Shown one piece after another: positions 58,666 to 64,000 of a stretch of DNA of 64,000 bases; positions within the stretch are counted from its first letter, which is position 1; the number at the start of each line of letters is the position of its first letter. Under the pieces are notes generated by a model. It was not told the origin of the DNA, did no database searches, and saw nothing but the letters and a program-made list of their open reading frames with translations. Source of the DNA: Candidatus Latescibacterota bacterium (lineage in GTDB: Bacteria; JAAXHH01); the NCBI GenBank assembly GCA_022822725.1, contig JAJEAN010000007.1:1499045-1563044 (forward strand), in the 5' to 3' direction. The position numbers were made by a program, and so were the translations under genes.

Positions 58666-58841
58666 GGTATCTGAATAGGTACGCCCTTTCGTCCCGGTGT
58701 GTCAAGCCGATTCGGGGTAGGCGCACGCCCGACCAGACCCCGCCCGAACTCCGCCCGAACCCCCCGAAAGAGGTTGACAACCGGGACGGCGGGCCTTAAT
58801 CTACGCATGTTCAGAAGCCATGTCATTACGGATAATGTTTC

Positions 58842-59336
58842 ATGTCCTCGTCAAAGAAGCCACCCGGGTCTGCCGCACCCGGTGAGAAGTCCGGCAAAAC
58901 CCCCGGGAAGACGCCTCCCGACCCGGTCCGCCGCCGCCGATTCCTGCAGAAATGCCTCGGCGCGCTGGGCAGTATCGGTTCTTTGATGGCCGTCTACCCG
59001 CTCATCCGTTACATCGAACCGCCTCCCGAAGCCGAAGGCGCCAACCGGGTCGAAATCGACCGGGCGTCGCTGCCTCCCGGCACGTCCAGAACGGTGATCT
59101 ACCGGGGCCGGCCGACCATCGTGGTCAACACTTCCGACGGATACATCGCCTACAACGCCGTTTGTCCCCACCTGGGTTGCGTCGTCAAATGGGAGGGGGG
59201 AACGCAGAACCTGATCTGTCCCTGTCACGGCGGCATATTCGGCACGGACGGCAGCGTCCTCGGCGGCCCGATCCCCGGTCCCCTGACCGCGGTCGAACTG
59301 TCCGTAACCGACGACAAGATCATCGTCGGCGTGTAA
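58842..59336 (+). CDS. Rieske [2Fe-2S] subunit of a cytochrome bc/b6-type complex
   Basis: 164 residues from the ATG at 58842. A twin-arginine-like signal (RRRRFLQKCLG) precedes the membrane helix (GALGSIGSLMAVYPLIRYI). Rieske ligands are CPHLGC (~residue 108) and CPCHGGIFG (~126), giving the Cys-His pairs of the 2Fe-2S centre. It accepts electrons from quinol at the periplasmic side. It is the first gene of a three-gene set with cytochrome b and a pentaheme cytochrome c. Confidence 0.93.
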   Translation: MSSSKKPPGSAAPGEKSGKTPGKTPPDPVRRRRFLQKCLGALGSIGSLMAVYPLIRYIEPPPEAEGANRVEIDRASLPPGTSRTVIYRGRPTIVVNTSDGYIAYNAVCPHLGCVVKWEGGTQNLICPCHGGIFGTDGSVLGGPIPGPLTAVELSVTDDKIIVGV

Positions 59337-59386
59337 CCACCGGTGTCCGGACGGTCATTTTCACGCGGAGCACGAAACCAGCCACC

Positions 59387-60586
59387 ATGATCAGACGCCT
59401 GTCCAACGAGGTGTACAACTGGCTCGATGACCGTACGGAAATATCTGTCATCATCGGCTTCTGCCACCGCCAGCTGACCAAGCCCGTGCCCCGCCATCTC
59501 AACTGGCTGTTTTCCTTCGGGACGGTCACCCTGATGTTCTTCCTTTCCCAGGCCGTCTCGGGCGTCTTCCTGATGATCTACTACGAGGCGTCGGCCGATA
59601 CGGCCTACGAAAGCGTGAAGTACATCATGGAGCAGGTGCGCTTCGGCTGGCTCATGCGCCAGGTGCATACCTACGGCGCCAATTTCATGATCGCCTTCCT
59701 GCTGCTGCACTCGGTCCGCGTATTCTTCTACGGCGGTTACAAGAAGCCCAGGGAGCTTACCTGGCTCTTCGGGGTCGGCCTGCTGGCCGTGACCCTGGCC
59801 TTCGGCTTTACGGGCTATCTCCTTCCCTGGGACCAGCTTTCCTACTGGGGCACGACGGTGGGTACGGAGATCGCCGCCGCGACACCGCTCATCGGCGAGT
59901 ATCTGCTGATCCTCATGCGGGGCGGTGAAATCATCTCCGACGTGACCCTCACCCGCTTTTTCGTCCTGCACGTGGTGCTGCTGCCGTGGGCATTCATCGC
60001 CCTGGTCACCGTACACCTGGTCCTCATCCGGTACAAGGGCATCTCGCCGCTCGAAGGAACGGACGTGCCGGAGAAGTCGCCGGAAGAACTGAAGCAAGCC
60101 GGCGGCAAGCCATTCTACCCCCAGCACGTGATGAAAGAAGCCATCGTGGTCCTGCTGGTCCTGGCGTCGATGATCTTCATGATCATCTACTACCCCCTGC
60201 CGCTTCACGAAAAGGCCGATCCCTTCAACACGCCGGTCGGGGTCAAGCCGGAATGGTATTTCCTATCCTCCTACCAGGCGCTGAAATACCTCCCGAAAAC
60301 CATCGGCATCATCGGATCCGGCCTGGTGGTACTGGCCATCTGCCTGCTGCCCTTCTGGGACCGGACGCCGGCCCGACATCCCTCCCGCCGGCCGATCGCG
60401 ACGTCCCTCGGCATTCTGTTCATCGTGCTGAACATCGCTCTGGCCCTGCTCGGAAAGATCTCGGAAACGGAGATGACCTTCATGGGCACGAGGTATCATT
60501 TCGACATCTACGGCTGGCCCCACGCCATCGGGACGGTCGAGGAACCGGCTGCCCTTCCGGACACAGGCGGCGAGGGGACCGAATGA
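59387..60586 (+). CDS. Cytochrome b (b6-plus-subunit-IV type) of a quinol-oxidising complex
   Basis: 399 residues from the ATG at 59387. Both haem-ligand His pairs are present: VHTYGANFMIAFLLLH (13 residues between) and LHVVLLPWAFIALVTVH (14 between). The 13/14 spacing is that of plastid-type cytochrome b6 and not of mitochondrial cytochrome b. The quinol-site PEWY motif follows in VGVKPEWYFLSSYQ, in the part corresponding to subunit IV, so both halves are fused. About eight membrane helices. Its stop overlaps the cytochrome c gene start (ATGA). Confidence 0.93.
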   Translation: MIRRLSNEVYNWLDDRTEISVIIGFCHRQLTKPVPRHLNWLFSFGTVTLMFFLSQAVSGVFLMIYYEASADTAYESVKYIMEQVRFGWLMRQVHTYGANFMIAFLLLHSVRVFFYGGYKKPRELTWLFGVGLLAVTLAFGFTGYLLPWDQLSYWGTTVGTEIAAATPLIGEYLLILMRGGEIISDVTLTRFFVLHVVLLPWAFIALVTVHLVLIRYKGISPLEGTDVPEKSPEELKQAGGKPFYPQHVMKEAIVVLLVLASMIFMIIYYPLPLHEKADPFNTPVGVKPEWYFLSSYQALKYLPKTIGIIGSGLVVLAICLLPFWDRTPARHPSRRPIATSLGILFIVLNIALALLGKISETEMTFMGTRYHFDIYGWPHAIGTVEEPAALPDTGGEGTE

Positions 60587-61506
60587 GCAGTCAGATGCAT
60601 ACCGGGCAAAGTGCCGGACACCGAACGCGCGCCGGAACATGGCATAGCCTGATCCCACGCAAGGCAGCCCTTGAACGGGCGGCCTATCGGGCACGGACGG
60701 CCCTCATACTCCTTCCGCTGCTGGTCCTCTCCTGGACGCCCGTGGATTCCGCGGAAGCGCAACAGACCGCAGCGGCCAACAACTGCGTCAGCTGCCATGC
60801 CGATCTGGACGACGAGGACATGAGCCTGCCGGTGTTCGAATGGCAACGGAGCGTGCACCGTCCGGCGGACATCTACTGCCAGGATTGTCACGGAGGGAAC
60901 CCCTCCACCATGGTGGAGGACGAAGCACACGACGTCGAGATGGACTTCGTGGGCCTGCCCGACCCCTACGACGTCCACGAACTGTGCGGCGAGTGTCACC
61001 AGATACAGATGAATAACTATGTACCCAGTCCCCATGGCCTCGAGGGGGATTTCTGGCCCAACTGCATGGATTGCCACTCGAACCACGAAGTGGTCTTCCC
61101 CCAGGCGTCCATGATTTCCATACCCGACAACTGCGAGGACTGCCACGAGCAGGCGATCATGGACGATTACATTGCCCTGACCGACCGGGGGCTCGAGCCC
61201 ATCGTCGAGTTCCGGCGCGCCGCGGAGGAGATCCGTTCTTCGGGGGTCCCGGTCGACCTGATCCTGACCCAGGCCACCCTGGCGCGCGATGCCTACGTCG
61301 AACGGGCCTCCCACGTATTCGTACTCGAGAAAATGGTCGCCGTCGTCGATTCGCTGGAACAGATCTACCCGAGTATCAGAGAGAAAGTGGAAACCGCGCG
61401 CACCGAAGTCGATACCCGGCGCAGGTTCGGCTGGATGTTCATCGGTCTCTTCCTCGTAGCGGCGGGTATCCTCTGGCTGTATCGCCGGTCGCTGCCGGAC
61501 GCCTGA
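60583..61506 (+). CDS. Pentaheme membrane-anchored cytochrome c
   Basis: 307 residues; the ATG at 60583 overlaps the cytochrome b stop. A signal/anchor helix (TALILLPLLVLSWTPV, ~41-56) is followed by five CxxCH haem sites: CVSCH, CQDCH, CGECH, CMDCH and CEDCH, all in residues ~65-190. A C-terminal helix (WMFIGLFLVAAGILWLY) anchors it in the membrane. It takes the place of cytochrome c1 or f, so the complex would pass electrons from the Rieske centre into a multihaem chain. Confidence 0.92.
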   Translation: MSSQMHTGQSAGHRTRAGTWHSLIPRKAALERAAYRARTALILLPLLVLSWTPVDSAEAQQTAAANNCVSCHADLDDEDMSLPVFEWQRSVHRPADIYCQDCHGGNPSTMVEDEAHDVEMDFVGLPDPYDVHELCGECHQIQMNNYVPSPHGLEGDFWPNCMDCHSNHEVVFPQASMISIPDNCEDCHEQAIMDDYIALTDRGLEPIVEFRRAAEEIRSSGVPVDLILTQATLARDAYVERASHVFVLEKMVAVVDSLEQIYPSIREKVETARTEVDTRRRFGWMFIGLFLVAAGILWLYRRSLPDA

Positions 61507-61542
61507 TCGTACCGCCGGTCGCTGCCGGACGCCTGATCGTAC
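61483..61542. repeat. 30-bp exact tandem duplication spanning the cytochrome c stop
   Basis: CGCCGGTCGCTGCCGGACGC and the following ten bases (ending at TGATCGTAC) are present twice. The first copy contains the real stop; the second repeats it downstream. Confidence 0.95.
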
Positions 61543-61554
61543 CGGAGCCCCATC

Positions 61555-64000
61555 ATGTATACCAGGTCTCTCCTTTGCCTCCTCCTCGCTCTCTCCGCAC
61601 CGCCCGTCGCGGCCTCCACGGCCGGAGACATCCGTCCGGTGCCCGACGGCAAGGGGACGTCCACCCTGGCCCAGGCCGTGCTTCGCCTGCCCGTCGTGGC
61701 CAGCATGCTGCACACCGGCGCCCATCCCGACGATGAGAACAGTGCCCTGGTCGCCTATGTGAGCCGCGGGCTGCACGCGCGGACCGCCTACCTTTCCCTT
61801 AACCGCGGCGAAGGCGGACAGAACCTCATCGGCCCCGAACTTTACGACGCCATCGGCGTGATCCGGACGGAGGAGTTGCTGACGGCCCGGCGTTTCGACG
61901 GCGCGGAGCAGTTTTTCACGCGGACGTTCGACTTCGGGTTTTCCAAGTCGGCCGAGGAAACCCTGGAATACTGGAATCATGATGAAATGCTGCTTTCGGA
62001 CGTGGTGCGCGTCATCCGCCGATTCCGGCCCGACGTGATCGTATCGGTGTTCGCCGATTCCCCCCGCGACGGCCACGGGCATCACCAGGCAAGCGGCAGG
62101 ATCACCCGCGAAGCGTTTTTTGCCGCTGCCGACCCGGAACGCTTTCCCGAACATCTGCGGGACGGGCTGCGTCCCTGGCAGGCAAGTAAGCTTTACATCA
62201 ACAACACGCGGGCATCCTTCGACAGCATCGACTCCCTGGTGGTAGATACAGGCACCTACAGTCCCGTGCTGGACCGGTCATACCGCGAACTCGGCCTGGC
62301 GGGCCGCAGCATGCACCGCTCCCAGGATATGGGGACCCTGCAGCCGAAGGGGCCGGCGACGACGAAAATCAAGCTGGTCGCGCGCGCGGGCATGGAGGAC
62401 GCGGACGGAGACGCCCACCTGTTCGACGGCCTGGACACAAGTTTTATGCGGTTCCATACCATGGCCGGACCGGATGCCGGGAAGATCCCCGGATTCGCCG
62501 GCCGGCTCGAGCGGCTGGACGCGCTGGCACGAGAGGCCGTGGACGCCTACCGCCCGCTGGACCCTCCCGCCGTGCTGGACCCCGTGTTGGAGGGCCTGCG
62601 GATGATCCGGGCGCTGAGGAGCGACCTTGAAAAGGGCGGCCTGCCGACCGACGTCATGGCGGACATCGTCTTTCTACTGGATCAGAAGGAAGAAGACTTC
62701 GCCAACGCGGCGGTCCTGGCCCTGGGCATGGCCTTCGAAGTGCTGACCAGCGACGACCGGGTCGTCCCGGGCAACCTGCTCGGCGTGCACCTCGTGTTGC
62801 TGAACCGCAGTGCGCGGCCCGTCCGCGTCACCGGCCTGGCGCTGGACGTACCGGAGGGTTGGACCGCGGCGCCCGATTCGATGCCCGCCAGACCGGCCAG
62901 GCAGACCGAGGATATCGGCTACAATGAGAGCTTCGCGGAGAACTGGCGGGTCGCCGTACCGACCGACGCCCGTCTCACCCGGCCCTACTGGCATCGCCGC
63001 GCCTTGAACGACGCGCGGGTCGTGGTGGACGACACGGCCTTGATCGGGCTTCCCTGGCGCCCGCAGCCCGTGATCGGCCGAGCCCGGTTCGTCGTGGACG
63101 ACGTCGAAATCGAAATCCGGCAGCCCGCGCAGTACCGCTTCGCCGACCGCGCCTTCGGTGAAATCCGCCGCGAACTCCAGGTCGTGCCCGCGCTGTCGGT
63201 CATCATGGACCCACAGGTGGTGGTCGCCCCGTCCGGACGGGAAAGCCCCTTGCGGTTCAGCGTGTCCGTGGTCAGCAACGTTGACGGAGTTATCGAAGGC
63301 GGATTGTCCCTCGAGGCGCCGGATGGTTGGGAAGTCTCGCCCGGGGAAGTTCTCCTTTCGTTCTCGGGAAGGGGACAGGCCGCCACGTTCAGTTACACGG
63401 TCGTACCGGCACCGGACGCCCGGGACGGGGCTTACGATGTACGGGCGGTGGCGAAGGCCGGCGGGAACGAATACCGCGAGGGATACGAGGTGATCGCCTA
63501 TCCCCACATCGAACCGAGGCACCTGTACCGCGGTTCGTCATCTGCCGTGCAGGTGGCCCGGGTCGATCTGCCGGACGATCTGCGCGTGGGCTACATCATG
63601 GGAACCGGCGACCAGGTCCCGCTCGTGCTGGAGCAGATGGGCCTGCAGGTGCGATTGCTGACGAGGGAGGATCTCGCCACGGCCGACCTGGGCGCCTACG
63701 ACCTGATCATCGCGGGCATCCGCGCCTATGAAGTCCGCGAGGATCTCATCGCCGTGAACCAGCGCCTGCTGGACTACGTGGAGGCCGGGGGCGTCTACAT
63801 CGTGCAGTACAACAAGTACGCCTTCAACCTCCACCAGTACGGGCCCTACCCCTTCCAGATCAACCGCCCCCATGACCGGGTGACCCGGGAAGACGCGCCG
63901 GTGGACATACTGGTTCCGGACCATCCGGTCTTCAACCGGCCCAACCGGATCACCGAAGCGGACTTCGAAGGGTGGGTGCAGGAACGCGGTCTGTACTTCC
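61555..64000 (+). CDS. PIG-L deacetylase-domain protein, cut by right edge
   Basis: 815 codons are inside the window with no stop; the gene continues beyond it. The ATG at 61555 has GGAG upstream. A signal peptide (YTRSLLCLLLALSAPPVAAS) is followed by the PIG-L/LmbE domain (~residues 45-270): LHTGAHPDDENSAL contains the zinc AHPDDE motif and DGHGHHQASG the later zinc histidine. After it come beta-rich domains (VPEGWTAAPDSM, APDGWEVSPGEVLLS) typical of exported NEW3/Ig-like sugar-binding parts, and a DUF4350-like part (IIAGIRAYEVREDL). Probably an exported GlcNAc-type deacetylase or sugar hydrolase. Confidence 0.85.
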   Translation, partial: MYTRSLLCLLLALSAPPVAASTAGDIRPVPDGKGTSTLAQAVLRLPVVASMLHTGAHPDDENSALVAYVSRGLHARTAYLSLNRGEGGQNLIGPELYDAIGVIRTEELLTARRFDGAEQFFTRTFDFGFSKSAEETLEYWNHDEMLLSDVVRVIRRFRPDVIVSVFADSPRDGHGHHQASGRITREAFFAAADPERFPEHLRDGLRPWQASKLYINNTRASFDSIDSLVVDTGTYSPVLDRSYRELGLAGRSMHRSQDMGTLQPKGPATTKIKLVARAGMEDADGDAHLFDGLDTSFMRFHTMAGPDAGKIPGFAGRLERLDALAREAVDAYRPLDPPAVLDPVLEGLRMIRALRSDLEKGGLPTDVMADIVFLLDQKEEDFANAAVLALGMAFEVLTSDDRVVPGNLLGVHLVLLNRSARPVRVTGLALDVPEGWTAAPDSMPARPARQTEDIGYNESFAENWRVAVPTDARLTRPYWHRRALNDARVVVDDTALIGLPWRPQPVIGRARFVVDDVEIEIRQPAQYRFADRAFGEIRRELQVVPALSVIMDPQVVVAPSGRESPLRFSVSVVSNVDGVIEGGLSLEAPDGWEVSPGEVLLSFSGRGQAATFSYTVVPAPDARDGAYDVRAVAKAGGNEYREGYEVIAYPHIEPRHLYRGSSSAVQVARVDLPDDLRVGYIMGTGDQVPLVLEQMGLQVRLLTREDLATADLGAYDLIIAGIRAYEVREDLIAVNQRLLDYVEAGGVYIVQYNKYAFNLHQYGPYPFQINRPHDRVTREDAPVDILVPDHPVFNRPNRITEADFEGWVQERGLYF

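Noticed and set aside
60508-62154. Minus-strand frame of 548 codons across cytochrome c and PIG-L starts
   Set aside because: Crosses two well-supported plus-strand genes and contains the mirrored 30-bp repeat.

Overview
The window is visibly GC-rich, gene-dense bacterial DNA from a diderm. It carries lipid A and Kdo genes (lpxB, a waaA-lpxK fusion), bamD and lolA. Gene content (phytanoyl-CoA dioxygenase, Gfo/Idh/MocA oxidoreductases, YtcJ-type and family-2 amidohydrolases, a BIG2/LRR/metzincin lipoprotein, a large PIG-L protein, a b6-type cytochrome complex with a multihaem partner) resembles uncultured FCB-type phyla such as Latescibacterota. That placement is inferred from gene content only and is low confidence. 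No rRNA or tRNA gene was seen. The one structural RNA gene is rnpB.

Layout. 0-7.5 kb: end of an MFS transporter, a PD-(D/E)XK protein, a DUF1697 protein, a small lipoprotein, an oxidoreductase, an amidohydrolase, a DUF4258/DUF2283 pair, a PhyH dioxygenase and an aspartic protease gene broken by one amber codon. 7.7-18 kb: giant surface lipoprotein, M23 peptidase coupled to a peptide-type binding protein, then a lactonase/HlyD/ABC-ATPase set without a permease. 18.3-22.9 kb: lipopolysaccharide core (lpxB, DUF374 acyltransferase, waaA-lpxK). 23-24.5 kb: guaA and its terminator. 24.6-35 kb: a zinc-starvation operon with a promoter and Zur-like operator ahead of a NicO permease, a 40-residue membrane peptide, znuCBA, zur, two COG0523 GTPases, a WD40 protein, a PepSY membrane protein and a [2Fe-2S] protein. 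Many genes overlap by a few bases, and the operon stops next to a transposase scrap, as expected for an acquired island. 35-41 kb: XPB-like helicase-domain protein, sulfurtransferase, an unknown three-gene minus-strand cassette, a glycosyltransferase. 41-49.5 kb: smc-coaE, facing nadD-bamD-rimO-lolA. 49.6-55.8 kb (minus): amidohydrolase, B12-binding protein plus MeaB, recJ, rnpB, a coiled-coil zinc-ribbon protein. 56-64 kb: RidA, oxidoreductase, lipoprotein, Rieske/cytochrome b/pentaheme cytochrome c, and a PIG-L protein cut by the right edge.

Two themes stand out. First, the zinc island joins known uptake genes to three co-transcribed proteins of unknown zinc role. Second, unrelated short tandem repeats (units of 14-33 bp, 2-10 copies) occur about twenty times in 64 kb, mostly at gene ends, start regions or intergenic gaps. 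They lengthen LpxB, RimO, BamD, SMC and others, and in two places they visibly duplicate or displace a stop codon.
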